From the NCBI GenBank assembly GCA_016342345.1, contig JAEINO010000002.1, forward strand, positions 62,001 through 126,000: a stretch of 64,000 nucleotides of DNA. The letters are read 5' to 3'. Of the stretch, positions 7,964 to 16,296 are shown piece by piece. The notes under the pieces are model-generated. The model had not been told where the DNA came from. It did no database searches and saw nothing but the letters and a program-made list of their open reading frames with translations. Source of the stretch: Pseudodesulfovibrio sp. GTDB taxonomy: Bacteria; Desulfobacterota; Desulfovibrionia; Desulfovibrionales; Desulfovibrionaceae. A program made the translations under genes and the position numbers. Positions within the stretch are counted from its first letter, which is position 1; every line of letters begins with the position of its first letter.

Positions 7964-8123
7964 CTAGGGAAGCACTGCATAATTGTCCGCTGGCTTCGTT
8001 GCTTTAAAAACCTCAAATCCTAGCGTACAGGAAGTACGCGTCGGCCTTGATGTTTTCTTGCGCCTTGCCAGCGAATAATTCTACAGCACTTCCTAAAAAT
8101 TCAATTAATTAGTACTTCCCTAG
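7964..8123 (+). repeat. 160-bp structured 3'-end element, copy A1
   Basis: First of four 160-bp relatives. Both ends are CTAG. The imperfect terminal inverted repeats begin CTAGGGAAGCACTG and end AGTACTTCCCTAG. A second, longer inverted repeat pairs GGAAGCACTG...CGCTGGC with GCCAGCG...CAGCACTTCC. The centre holds the hairpin GCGTAC-AGGAA-GTACGC. The stop-proximal end (GCACTGCATAATTG side) faces the + strand gene that ends at 7958. Nothing in it looks coding. It is MITE-like by structure, and the transposase is not in this window. Confidence 0.85.
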
Positions 8124-8172
8124 GGGCTATGATTGCGGCGTTGCTGCAAGAAAGTTTTTGCCATCACTCTGC

Positions 8173-8206
8173 AAAGCTGATCTTCAATTGAAGGTCAGCT
8201 TTTTTT
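8173..8206 (+). terminator. Rho-independent terminator
   Basis: AGCTGATCTTCAA and TTGAAGGTCAGCT form a 13-bp stem with almost no loop (one T-G pair), followed by six T residues. It lies downstream of element A1 and would end the 7605-7958 transcript after it has read through the element. Confidence 0.75.
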
Positions 8207-8255
8207 GTTGAATTCCACAATTGAGTTGTTTTCTCGTTTGGGAGGCTTTTATGTT

Positions 8256-8735
8256 TTATTCTTTATCTTCAATGACCACGCCGTCACAGACAAATGAAAT
8301 TCCCTGAGTGGAGGCTGTGCCGATCATTACTGCCTGAATGATGGGCACGGAAACCTTTGTGCCACCCTCCCATTTTACGGTGAAGTTGGCGCCGGAGCCG
8401 GCATTGGCGTCACGTTCCGGGATATAGATCTCCTTGGTGCCCATGGGCGGGATAACCACAGGTTGTTCCAGGAAGCTTTTCATCATTTCACCATGATCAT
8501 TGTAATAGAGAACCGAGGTAACGGTGATGGAATTCTTGATGTCCACGTTGCGGATGGAGAGCAGGGCGGACAGGTTGTATGGTTTGCCCTTGATTCCCTG
8601 ATAAATGTGCGAATAGACCGGCACATAAACTTTCTGGCCGCTGGAAATATTATGATCCCGACCTGCTGCTGCGGGACTGGATGCAATCGCAATCAGGATC
8701 AGGGCAAAAATGAAACGCATGAAATGTATACGCAT
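8256..8735 (-). CDS. DUF3124 family secreted protein
   Basis: A 159-residue exported protein. Signal peptide MRIHFMRFIFALILIAIA... ends near the AAAG at residues 25-28. The mature part has YVPVYSHIYQG, LSIRNVDIKNSITVTSVLYY, the acidic ERDANAGSGANFTVKW and IQAVMIGTASTQGISFV, a pattern I associate with DUF3124. The fold looks like a beta sandwich and no catalytic motif is visible. Start ATG at 8735 behind AGGAG; an in-frame ATG at 8720 is possible. It lies 91 nt downstream of the TauE/SafE gene on the same strand. Confidence 0.75.
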   Translation of the reverse strand: MRIHFMRFIFALILIAIASSPAAAGRDHNISSGQKVYVPVYSHIYQGIKGKPYNLSALLSIRNVDIKNSITVTSVLYYNDHGEMMKSFLEQPVVIPPMGTKEIYIPERDANAGSGANFTVKWEGGTKVSVPIIQAVMIGTASTQGISFVCDGVVIEDKE

Positions 8736-8826
8736 GAGGTGACTCCTGAATGATTCAAGGTTTGTCATAAGCCTATGCCCGGTCACTGGGGAGATTGCAA
8801 GAGTAATAGGGCTTGCAATGATCTGA

Positions 8827-9564
8827 TCATATCAGAATAATTTTTGCGATCAGCCCTGAACCGAGCACGACAAGCAGCCAGAGCACGACTTTTCTGAATA
8901 CTGTTTCGGGCAATGACCGGCGGACTCGTCCTCCGAGCCAGATGCCCACGGCCACAGGAAGGACTCCTGCTGTGGAGATGATGGCGATTTCCGTGTTGAA
9001 CAGGCCGAGTTTGCCCAGTCCTGCCAGCATGATAATGCTGGCCAGGGTAAAGGAACTGTTGATGGCCTGAACCAGTTCGTCCTTGGTCAGCTTGAGAGAC
9101 ATGAGATATGGCAGGATGGGCATGACCTGTGATCCGGTCAGGCCGTTGACCAGCCCTGTGGTCAGTCCTACAGGTCCGAAAAGCCATGGTTTTTCGGGGA
9201 GGGAGAGTTTGCCGCCCCATAATCCCCATGTTCCGTACAGGAGCATGGCTGTGCCCAGCACTCCCCGTGACAGGGAGGCATCGCCGCCGTCGAGAAGCCA
9301 CAGGCCGAGGGCCAGACCTGGCAGACTGGAAATATACATGGGCCAGAAGCGGCGCAGGATCGGAAAGAACCCGCCCGCATCGATCATGACAAAGGCATTG
9401 GAGGCCAGTGAAGGGATGATCACAAGGGGGATGGCAATCCTTGGGTCGAGATAGGCTGCCATGATGCCGACGCATGTGGTGGCAAAGCCCAGGCCGGATG
9501 TGCCTTTCAGAAATGCCGCAAACAGGAACGTTGCGAGGATTATGGAGATTGTCAGAGGTTCCAC
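8827..9564 (-). CDS. TauE/SafE family (sulfite exporter-like) membrane permease
   Basis: A 245-residue membrane protein with about eight hydrophobic segments arranged as two similar halves. Family signatures are FLKGTSGLGFATTCVGI near residues 19-35 and GLTTGLVNGLTGSQVMPILPYL in the second half. Members export sulfite, sulfoacetate or other organic anions; the substrate here is not deducible. The start is a GTG at 9564 with no strong ribosome site, so the exact N-terminus is uncertain. It is divergent from argJ. Confidence 0.85.
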   Translation of the reverse strand: MEPLTISIILATFLFAAFLKGTSGLGFATTCVGIMAAYLDPRIAIPLVIIPSLASNAFVMIDAGGFFPILRRFWPMYISSLPGLALGLWLLDGGDASLSRGVLGTAMLLYGTWGLWGGKLSLPEKPWLFGPVGLTTGLVNGLTGSQVMPILPYLMSLKLTKDELVQAINSSFTLASIIMLAGLGKLGLFNTEIAIISTAGVLPVAVGIWLGGRVRRSLPETVFRKVVLWLLVVLGSGLIAKIILI

Positions 9565-9812
9565 GATAGAGTGGCATTACGCCCTTGGTCTGGAATTGGC
9601 AACGGCTTGAGTGCGGTTTTGCTTTGGAAAAGTCAGTGCCTCACTTGTTGGGAATGTGCTTTGGTCCTGATCCTTTCTTAGGTATTGTATTCGAATTTTA
9701 CTCAGCAGGCTGTCGTATTGGCTTTGTCGACCCTTTGATTTCCCTCTTTTTATTTGGGCGACTCTGCGGTAAGGCTGGTTGGTTATCTGTACTGAATATA
9801 ATGGAGAGAGTA

Positions 9813-10994
9813 ATGAATATACCCAAAGGGTACAAGTTTGCAGCGGCACAGGCCGCATTCAAGAAGGCTGGCAGGTTCGATCTTGGGGCCATTGTCAGTG
9901 AGACTCCGGCTGTTGTCGCAGGCGTTTTCACGACCAACAAGTTTCAGGCCGCGCCAGTTCTGCATTGCAGGGAAATGCTCGGCACCGGTCGCAGAATGAG
10001 CGGGTTTCTGGTCAACTCGGGTCAAGCCAATGCCTGTACCGGTGAAGATGGTCGGGCCAATTGTCGTGAAACCCTGAACATGGCTGCCAAGGTCCTTGAT
10101 GTTCCGGCCGACGAATTGCTGCCCGCTTCCACAGGTGTCATAGGTGCCCAGTTTGATATGACCAAGTGGGAAGCTGCCATGCCTGAGCTTGGCAGGAGCC
10201 TTGAGACAGCCGGCCCCGAAGATGTGGCTCGGGCAATCATGACCACCGACACGGTGCACAAGCTGGCTGAGGCACGTTTTGAGCTTAAGGGTGGCGAAGT
10301 TCGTCTGCTTGGTTTGTGCAAGGGGGCGGGCATGATCAGTCCGAATATGGCAACCATGCTCAGTTTCATCCTGTGCGATGCGGATATTTCCCTCCAGGCC
10401 TGGCAGGCGATGCTCGTTGATTGCGTGAACCTGACCATCAATCGGGTCACGATTGACGGGGACATGAGCACCAACGATTGTGTCATGGCCTTGGCCAATG
10501 GTGCGTCCGGTGTGGATATTGAATCCGAGGACGACTACACCCTGCTGCGCAAGCACCTGCTCGGTGTATTGGAGGAGCTTGCTTATAAAATAGTCATGGA
10601 CGCCGAGGGTGGAACCAAGGTCGCTTTTATCGAGGTTTCCGGGGCCGGGAGTGACAAAGACGCTGAGTGTGTGGCTCGAGCCGTAGGCAATTCTCCGCTG
10701 GTCAAGACTGCGCTTTTTGGTTCCGATCCCAATTGGGGGAGGATTATTTGTGCGGCAGGTTATTCCGGTGCGGAATTCAAGCCCGATGATCTTGTTCTCA
10801 AGATCGGAGGCATTCTTGTTTTTCGCAACGGTACGCCGGAACCGGGCAACATGGATGATCTTCTCGGCCCGATCATGAAGGAGCGAGATATCGTGATTCA
10901 TATCTCTATAGGTGATGGCCCTGGCAGCTCAATGGTATTGGCTTCGGATCTGACAAAAGAGTACGTGAGTATCAACGCGGATTACAGGTCATAA
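9813..10994 (+). CDS. argJ: Glutamate N-acetyltransferase / amino-acid acetyltransferase ArgJ
   Basis: Arginine biosynthesis enzyme of 393 residues that transfers acetyl from N-acetylornithine to glutamate. Members are made as a precursor that cuts itself before a Thr; here the site is in PNMATMLSFI, between Ala and Thr. Other family motifs are GVFTTNKFQAAPV, LVNSGQANACTG, PASTGVIG and FGSDPNWGRI. Start ATG at 9813, five nt after GGAGAG; ATGs or GTGs further upstream would add a hydrophobic stretch that is not part of the family. Whether it also uses acetyl-CoA cannot be told by eye. Confidence 0.95.
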   Translation: MNIPKGYKFAAAQAAFKKAGRFDLGAIVSETPAVVAGVFTTNKFQAAPVLHCREMLGTGRRMSGFLVNSGQANACTGEDGRANCRETLNMAAKVLDVPADELLPASTGVIGAQFDMTKWEAAMPELGRSLETAGPEDVARAIMTTDTVHKLAEARFELKGGEVRLLGLCKGAGMISPNMATMLSFILCDADISLQAWQAMLVDCVNLTINRVTIDGDMSTNDCVMALANGASGVDIESEDDYTLLRKHLLGVLEELAYKIVMDAEGGTKVAFIEVSGAGSDKDAECVARAVGNSPLVKTALFGSDPNWGRIICAAGYSGAEFKPDDLVLKIGGILVFRNGTPEPGNMDDLLGPIMKERDIVIHISIGDGPGSSMVLASDLTKEYVSINADYRS

Positions 10995-11003
10995 GGAACA
11001 TCA

Positions 11004-11201
11004 ATGCCTATACTCAGAGTTGAGACCTGGGCCGGGACAAGCAAGGACAGGAAACGCGAGCTGGTCGAGACCCTGACCCGTGAAACCGTGCGTATTCTGG
11101 AATGTCCGCCCGAAGCGGTGACAGTGATAATCGATGAAATTCCCAAGGAAAATTGGGGAGCGGCAGGCGAACTCTGCTCGGAACGATTCCCTGACAAATA
11201 G
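11004..11201 (+). CDS. 4-oxalocrotonate tautomerase family protein
   Basis: A 65-residue protein starting M-P-I-L-R, so that Pro1 becomes the catalytic base after Met removal. Its size and beta-alpha-beta pattern fit the small tautomerase family (about 60-70 residues, forming hexamers). Arg and hydrophobic residues in TVIIDEIPKENWG also match. Start ATG at 11004 follows AAGGAA and lies 9 nt after argJ, so the two are probably co-transcribed. The substrate is unknown; in anaerobes without meta-cleavage pathways such proteins often have no assigned role. Confidence 0.85.
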   Translation: MPILRVETWAGTSKDRKRELVETLTRETVRILECPPEAVTVIIDEIPKENWGAAGELCSERFPDK

Positions 11202-11329
11202 CAACAATCAAAACGCTGTACACGAAATATTCCAGTTCGCATGAACTCCTGGCGGCGTTTTACCAAAAAAGATTTTGAACGGCTCAATACTCTATTCCAA
11301 AAGGGGTGTTGGGCCGCTGGAGGATTAAT

Positions 11330-11941
11330 ATGGCTGGTATGGAAGAGCGCGACAAAAAGACTCGTCTGGTTGATTTTTTCAATGAATGTGGGATGCTCAG
11401 GAAGACGCCGCGCACCGGCTATCAGTTTTTGGGAACAGGTTCGGAAACCGTTGCCGAGCACTCGTTTCGGACGGCAGTCATCGGACATGCGTTGGCGATT
11501 ATGGCCGGAGCGGATGTGGCGCGAACCACGTATATGTGTCTGTTCCACGACCTGCATGAAGCTCGGACAAGCGATTTCAATTACGTCAACCGGATTTATA
11601 ACAATTCGGATCGAACCTTGGCCTTGAAACATGCCACTGAGGGCACCGGTATTGCCGAGGAGATTCTCGGATACTGGAAAGAGCTTGAGGAAACGGCAAG
11701 TCTGGAGGCAAAACTCGCACAGGATGCTGATCAGTTGGATTTCATCCTGAATCTCAAGGAAGAGCTGGATCTTGGCAACAAGTATGCCGGGGACTGGCTC
11801 GCGGGTGCGCTGGAGCGGTTGCGAACCGAATGGGGTCAGGAGCTGGCCCGGACCATTGCCGAAACCGATCACAAGGACTGGTGGTTTTTGGGACCTGATC
11901 CTGCATGGTGGACTCGGAAGAATGGCACGGGTAAAAGATAG
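11330..11941 (+). CDS. HD-domain 5'-nucleotidase-like protein (YfbR type)
   Basis: A 203-residue metal-dependent phosphohydrolase. HD-domain ligands are visible as EHSFRTAVIGH (about residues 41-51), HDLHEART and a later QDADQLDFIL. The early FLGTGSETVAEHS segment matches the family that removes phosphate from deoxynucleoside monophosphates, which contributes to dNTP pool control. Start ATG at 11330 behind GGAGGATTAAT; a start at 11306 would lie before that site. It is followed by a 194-bp gap before the mla operon. Confidence 0.8.
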   Translation: MAGMEERDKKTRLVDFFNECGMLRKTPRTGYQFLGTGSETVAEHSFRTAVIGHALAIMAGADVARTTYMCLFHDLHEARTSDFNYVNRIYNNSDRTLALKHATEGTGIAEEILGYWKELEETASLEAKLAQDADQLDFILNLKEELDLGNKYAGDWLAGALERLRTEWGQELARTIAETDHKDWWFLGPDPAWWTRKNGTGKR

Positions 11942-12135
11942 AAGGCCCGGACAGGAGTGTGGCAGGATTCTCGAATGATCATGAAAAACGTCAAGGGTCT
12001 TGCCGTTTTGTCTCATATTGGGTACACCCTTTAAACATGAATGATTTCGGTATGGTTGAACTGTGGTTGCGGAACACAGTGTGATTTTCACAAACTTATG
12101 TAATATATAGTTACTTCATTGGGGTGGGGCCTTTC

Positions 12136-12942
12136 ATGACTGAAAAGGCACGCGGGACAATAGGGTCTACGTATTTTCCTGGCAAGGTGTGCAAGGATAT
12201 TCTGGATGAGATGGGCGGTTTGTTCATTTTTTTCCTGGATTCCTTGCGTTTGATATTTGCCGGGTGGGGTCAGTTTCCCAAGATCGTCCGTCAAGTATAT
12301 TTCATAGGTGTCCAGTCGGTGAGTGTCATTGCACTTATCGGGCTTTTTTCCGGCATGGTCATGGGCATGCAGCTTTATTTTGCGTTGTCCATGTTTGGTG
12401 CCGACGGATTTTTAGGGACGAGCGTGGCTCTTTCCATGGTCCGCGAGCTGGCGCCGGTGTTGACGGCCATCATGCTTACAGGGCGGGCCGGATCTGCAAT
12501 GACTGCCGAAATCGGCGTCATGCGCATTTCCGAGCAGGTCGATGCCCTGACTATAATGGGTGTCAATCCCATGCGGTATCTGGTTGCCCCGAAGATGGCA
12601 GCTTGTCTGATAAGCTTTCCGATCCTGACCGCATTCTTCAACCTGATTGCCATGTGGGGCGGTTGGCTGACCGGTGTCAAACTGCTGGGCGCAAATGCTG
12701 GCGTGTATTGGTCGCGGGTCCAGTCGTCGCTTGATTATAGTGATATAGAAGGCGGGTTCATCAAATCAATGGTGTTTGCCGTGCTGGTGTGTACCATTTG
12801 TTGTTTTGAAGGGTTTTATACGCATACACGGTCCGGTCATGCGGGGCCGGAGGGCGTGAGTCAGTCTACCACCAATGCGGTGGTTAAATCCTGTGTGGTC
12901 ATCCTGATGGCGGATTATATTCTGACATCGCTGTTGTGGTAG
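12136..12942 (+). CDS. mlaE: MlaE-type ABC transporter permease
   Basis: Inner-membrane permease of the Mla system, which moves phospholipids between the inner and outer membrane. 268 residues with five or six hydrophobic segments. Conserved parts are SGMVMGMQLYFAL, VRELAPVLTAIMLTGRAGSA and ISEQVDALTIMGVNPMRYL. Start ATG at 12136 preceded by a GGGGTGGGG run; a GTG at 12124 is an alternative. First gene of the mlaE-F-D-C-A cluster, with the next gene 9 nt away. Confidence 0.95.
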   Translation: MTEKARGTIGSTYFPGKVCKDILDEMGGLFIFFLDSLRLIFAGWGQFPKIVRQVYFIGVQSVSVIALIGLFSGMVMGMQLYFALSMFGADGFLGTSVALSMVRELAPVLTAIMLTGRAGSAMTAEIGVMRISEQVDALTIMGVNPMRYLVAPKMAACLISFPILTAFFNLIAMWGGWLTGVKLLGANAGVYWSRVQSSLDYSDIEGGFIKSMVFAVLVCTICCFEGFYTHTRSGHAGPEGVSQSTTNAVVKSCVVILMADYILTSLLW

Positions 12943-12951
12943 GAGCATTAC

Positions 12952-13806
12952 GTGAGCACTGCACCGAACATACGACTTGAAAACCTGGCCGTGGGGTATG
13001 GCGGCAATCCGGTTGTCAGCGACCTGAATATAGAGTTTCCCAGTGGGAAACTCTCCATGGTCGTGGGCGGGTCCGGGTGTGGAAAATCGACACTGATCAA
13101 GCATATACTCCAGCTTCAGCCTCCCATCAGCGGGAAGATTTTTGTGGGCGGCCATGACGTGTGTACCATGTCGAAAAGGAAGAATCACTGCATCCGTTTG
13201 CGGACCGGAGTGCTTTTTCAGGATGGAGCCCTGCTCGGATCATTGCGGCTCAAGGACAACGTTGCCCTGCCTCTTCGTGAGCACACGCGACTCAAGGAAG
13301 AGCAGATACTGCACATCGTGCAGGACCGGCTGAACATGGTGGGACTCGGACATGCCCTTGAACTCTATCCCAATGAATTGTCCGGGGGGATGCGGAAAAG
13401 GGCCGGATTGGCTCGTGCTCTGGTCATGGACCCGCAGGTGTTGTTTTGCGACGAGCCGACTTCCGGGCTTGATCCGGTCATGTCTGCCGAGCTGGATCAA
13501 CTCCTGCTGGAGATGATGCGCCATTTCGACATGACCATGGTCGTGGTCAGCCATGATCTTGCAAGCATGCGGGGATTGGCAGACTTTGTTGTCATTCTGG
13601 GTGAAGGAACGAGTTTGTATCAGGGGACCATTGAGGATCTGGAAGAGACTGAAGATCCGTATCTGCGCAGATTCCTTGATCGTGTTGCCGAAGAACGCAC
13701 TGCCCCCAGACTCACTCTACCGCCGTTGGACCCATCCATGATGAAACTCAATTGCAATAAGATTCTCGGGGAAAAAGAAACGGCTCGAAAAGGTGGACAA
13801 TGTTGA
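12952..13806 (+). CDS. mlaF: MlaF-type ABC transporter ATP-binding protein
   Basis: Cytoplasmic ATPase of the Mla complex, 284 residues. Walker A GGSGCGKST (about residues 39-47), signature LSGGMRKRAGLARAL, Walker B VLFCDEPTSGLD and switch His in VVVSHDL. The Walker B block with PTSGLDPV and the following family C-terminal tail are normal. Start is GTG at 12952 behind AGGAG. The stop TGA overlaps the mlaD ATG by seven bases, so translation of the two is coupled. Confidence 0.95.
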   Translation: MSTAPNIRLENLAVGYGGNPVVSDLNIEFPSGKLSMVVGGSGCGKSTLIKHILQLQPPISGKIFVGGHDVCTMSKRKNHCIRLRTGVLFQDGALLGSLRLKDNVALPLREHTRLKEEQILHIVQDRLNMVGLGHALELYPNELSGGMRKRAGLARALVMDPQVLFCDEPTSGLDPVMSAELDQLLLEMMRHFDMTMVVVSHDLASMRGLADFVVILGEGTSLYQGTIEDLEETEDPYLRRFLDRVAEERTAPRLTLPPLDPSMMKLNCNKILGEKETARKGGQC

Positions 13807-14246
13807 AATTCAAAAAGGAAACTGCGGTCGGCCTCTTCGTGCTTGTGGGTCTTGTGGCCATCATTTACATGAGTGTCAAGTTGGGCAATGTTCAGCTGTT
13901 TACGGATAAGTATTATCCGGTCAGAGCAAATTTTACCGACATTTCAGGTCTCAAGATCAATGCTCCGGTCCACATGTTTGGGGTGGAAATCGGTTTTGTC
14001 AGCACGATAACACTCGATCAGGAAAAGGACGTGGCCCGTGTGGACATGATGATCGATAAAAATGTCAAGCTCACGGACGATGCCATTGTTGCAGTCAAGA
14101 CCAACGGACTCATAGGGGACAAATATTTGAAGATCGCTCCTGGCGGGGTAGGCGATCCAGTGAATCCGGGGGATACCTTGTTTGATACCCAGCCGGCCAT
14201 AGACCTTGAAGACCTGATCAGCAAGTTCGCGTTCGGCAAGGTTTAG
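13800..14246 (+). CDS. mlaD: MlaD-type MCE-domain lipid-binding protein
   Basis: Periplasmic MCE-domain protein anchored by one N-terminal helix (residues about 9-26), which forms the hexameric ring above the permease. 148 residues, close to the usual single-MCE length. Family motifs: RANFTDISGLKINAPVHMFGVEIGFV, split here into FTDISGLKINAPVHMFG and VEIGFV, then TNGLIGDKYLKIAPGG. Start ATG 13800 inside the 3' end of mlaF. A 6-bp GAACTG-CCCG-CAGTTC hairpin lies in the 101-bp gap before mlaC and may tune expression. Confidence 0.93.
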   Translation: MLKFKKETAVGLFVLVGLVAIIYMSVKLGNVQLFTDKYYPVRANFTDISGLKINAPVHMFGVEIGFVSTITLDQEKDVARVDMMIDKNVKLTDDAIVAVKTNGLIGDKYLKIAPGGVGDPVNPGDTLFDTQPAIDLEDLISKFAFGKV

Positions 14247-14347
14247 GAGAATTTGGGAAAGGGGTTGAGCGTTGTTTTTCCGAAAAGAACTGCCCGCAGT
14301 TCGGTTATAACAGCGTTCAAATGAAGATTGTTTTGAGGGGGGTATAT

Positions 14348-14986
14348 ATGTTTTCTAAAAGATTAATTCCGTCTCTGTTCCTGCTGTGTCTTCTGGCTGG
14401 TTCTGCGTCTGCGGCTCTGGCCAATCAGACCCCCATGGAAAGAATCAAGGCGGCTGCAAGTGAGTTGATCGAGATCCTTTCGGATCCGGACATGCAGGAC
14501 CCGGCCAAGCACGATGCGACCATAAGCAGATTAAGAGCAACGGCAGAAAAATATATTGATTTTCGGCAGGTGACGATGTTGTCTGTGGGACGGCCCTGGC
14601 TCAAAATGTCCCAGCAGGTGCAGTCCGACCTTACTGAGGCGTTTATCCAGCTTCTTGAAAGGACGTATCTCCAGCGGATTCCTGTCTATGAAGGGCAGGA
14701 TGTCGAATATACGAAGCAGTTGATTTCCGGCAAGAAAGCGAAGGTGTTTACAGTAATTGTTGACAAAGATAAGAAGATTTTAGTTGAATTTCGTTTGAAA
14801 ATCATTCAAGAGCAATGGATGATATACGATGTTGTTGCCGAAGGCGTGAGCTTGGTCGGTAATTATCGGAGTCAATTTGCACAGGTGCTGAATGATGGTT
14901 CCCCGGAAGAGTTGTTGAAAATGATACGGGAACGGGTTGAGGGTCTTGATAAGACTGAAGACGACAAGGATCAAGTTAACTCGTGA
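14348..14986 (+). CDS. mlaC: MlaC-type periplasmic phospholipid carrier
   Basis: Soluble periplasmic shuttle of the Mla pathway, 212 residues with a signal peptide (MFSKRLIPSLFLLCLLAG..., cleavage near residue 24). The mature part has DFRQVTMLSVGRPW, FIQLLERTYLQRIPVYEGQDVEY and MIYDVVAEGVSLVGNYRSQF, the last being the typical C-terminal family motif. Start ATG 14348 after a GAGGGGGG run; a start at 14321 would lie upstream of that site. The stop overlaps the next start (GTGA). Confidence 0.93.
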   Translation: MFSKRLIPSLFLLCLLAGSASAALANQTPMERIKAAASELIEILSDPDMQDPAKHDATISRLRATAEKYIDFRQVTMLSVGRPWLKMSQQVQSDLTEAFIQLLERTYLQRIPVYEGQDVEYTKQLISGKKAKVFTVIVDKDKKILVEFRLKIIQEQWMIYDVVAEGVSLVGNYRSQFAQVLNDGSPEELLKMIRERVEGLDKTEDDKDQVNS

Positions 14987-15792
14987 AAATCGTTGAAAAA
15001 ATAGATAGACAGTTTTTAGTCTGCATCATGGTTGCCGCCCTTCTTTTTGGAATGGCGGGGATGGCGTTTGCGGACGACTTTGATCAAGTCGCTCAATTTT
15101 CCGGCAGGGCCGCTGAGCAGGCTGCGGATGCCGATGCGTTTGACGATGAATATGCCGAAAGCGAAAATCTTATCGCAGACCCCCTGAAATATTGGAACAT
15201 GACTTGGTTCTATCTCAACGATGGGCTGTATCATGGCGTATTCAAGCCTGTGGCCACCGGGTATGCGTGGTTGGTTCCTGCCCAGCCCCGTACATGGATT
15301 AGCAATTTCTTTACCAATATGCTTTTTCCCGTCCGATTCATTAATAATATCCTTACCGGAAAATTCGATGCGGCTTACATGGAGACATCCAAATTCATAG
15401 TGAATACCTCCATCGGGTTTCTTGGATTTGGTGATGTGACCGCTGGCAGGGCTCGCAACTGGGAACCAGAGCGTCCAACTGCGGATGGATTTGGGCAGAC
15501 GCTTGGCAAGGCCGGTGTGGGCCATGGTTTTTATCTGGTCTGGCCGTTCATTGGTCCAAGTTCGGTCCGCGAATCCGTTGGTTGGGTTGCTGATGCCTAT
15601 TGTGATCCACTTACTTACGGCAATTTAACGTTCATAGAATTTGCGGCCATTCGGGTTTACAAGAATGTGAATACCATCTCGCTGCAACTTGTCGGCAATG
15701 AATACGAAGTTCTGACCGAAGGGGCTATTGACAAATATGCTGCCGTTCGTGACGCCTATATCCGCTATCGTGCCAAGAAAGTCGCCGAATAA
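14983..15792 (+). CDS. mlaA: MlaA (VacJ)-type outer-membrane protein, apparently without lipobox
   Basis: Outer-membrane component that removes mislocalised phospholipid and hands it to MlaC. 269 residues. Conserved parts are DPLKYWNMTWFYLNDGLYHGVFKP, split here as DPLKYWNMTWFYLND and GLYHGVFKP, then TSIGFLGFGDVT, DGFGQTLGKAGVGHGFYLVW and FIGPSSVRE. Most MlaA proteins are lipoproteins. Here the signal sequence ends AFA-DDF with no Cys at the cleavage site, so signal peptidase I processing is more likely. Start GTG 14983 with a 4-bp overlap to mlaC; an ATG at 15028 inside the signal is an alternative. Confidence 0.92.
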   Translation: MKIVEKIDRQFLVCIMVAALLFGMAGMAFADDFDQVAQFSGRAAEQAADADAFDDEYAESENLIADPLKYWNMTWFYLNDGLYHGVFKPVATGYAWLVPAQPRTWISNFFTNMLFPVRFINNILTGKFDAAYMETSKFIVNTSIGFLGFGDVTAGRARNWEPERPTADGFGQTLGKAGVGHGFYLVWPFIGPSSVRESVGWVADAYCDPLTYGNLTFIEFAAIRVYKNVNTISLQLVGNEYEVLTEGAIDKYAAVRDAYIRYRAKKVAE

Positions 15793-15816
15793 TCTTTACC
15801 CCTTACCTATTCTTCG

Positions 15817-16296
15817 ATGCAGATTGCAGTTATTTCGGATACCCACATGGGCAATCCGCCTTTCTGGCTTGAGGCTGTCTATGCAAAATGGCTCGGTCCT
15901 GCCGATGCCCTTGTCCATTGCGGTGATATAACATCCGTTGAAACCTGGTCCTATTTCATGCAGCACGACAAGTTCATTTGCGTGCGGGGAAATTGTGACT
16001 GGGACCCACAACTCGTTGATCAGGTCCGGCCCGTGGAAACTGTCCGATTGGGTTCATTGACGATTGGTGCCACACATGGATGGGGTCCGCGTCCGCAAGT
16101 GTCTGTCAAGGTGGCTCAATCATTTGGCCCCGAGTATGATCTTGTTTGTTACGGCCACACTCACAAGCGCGATTGGTCCGTGGTGGAAGGCATTCAGCTT
16201 CTCAATCCGGGCTCTCTTGGCGAATCCGGTTCGTTGGCCATCGTCACTGTTGGCAAATCCAACAGGCTTTCCTGCGAATTCATCGATGTTTTCTAG
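15817..16296 (+). CDS. YfcE-type metallophosphoesterase
   Basis: Small calcineurin-like phosphodiesterase of 159 residues. Metal ligands occur in order: SDTHMGN (residues 7-13), HCGDI (34-38), RGNCDWD (57-63), ATHGWGP and YGHTHKRDW. The size matches YfcE/MJ0936 phosphodiesterases. The natural substrate is unknown. It follows mlaA by 24 nt and may be transcribed with it. Its TAG stop codon (16294-16296) is part of the terminal CTAG of element A2. Confidence 0.87.
   Translation: MQIAVISDTHMGNPPFWLEAVYAKWLGPADALVHCGDITSVETWSYFMQHDKFICVRGNCDWDPQLVDQVRPVETVRLGSLTIGATHGWGPRPQVSVKVAQSFGPEYDLVCYGHTHKRDWSVVEGIQLLNPGSLGESGSLAIVTVGKSNRLSCEFIDVF

Noticed and set aside
9783..10901. Long minus-strand open frame opposite argJ
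   Set aside because: Antisense shadow of argJ, a clear ArgJ family member. No family motif or ribosome site of its own.
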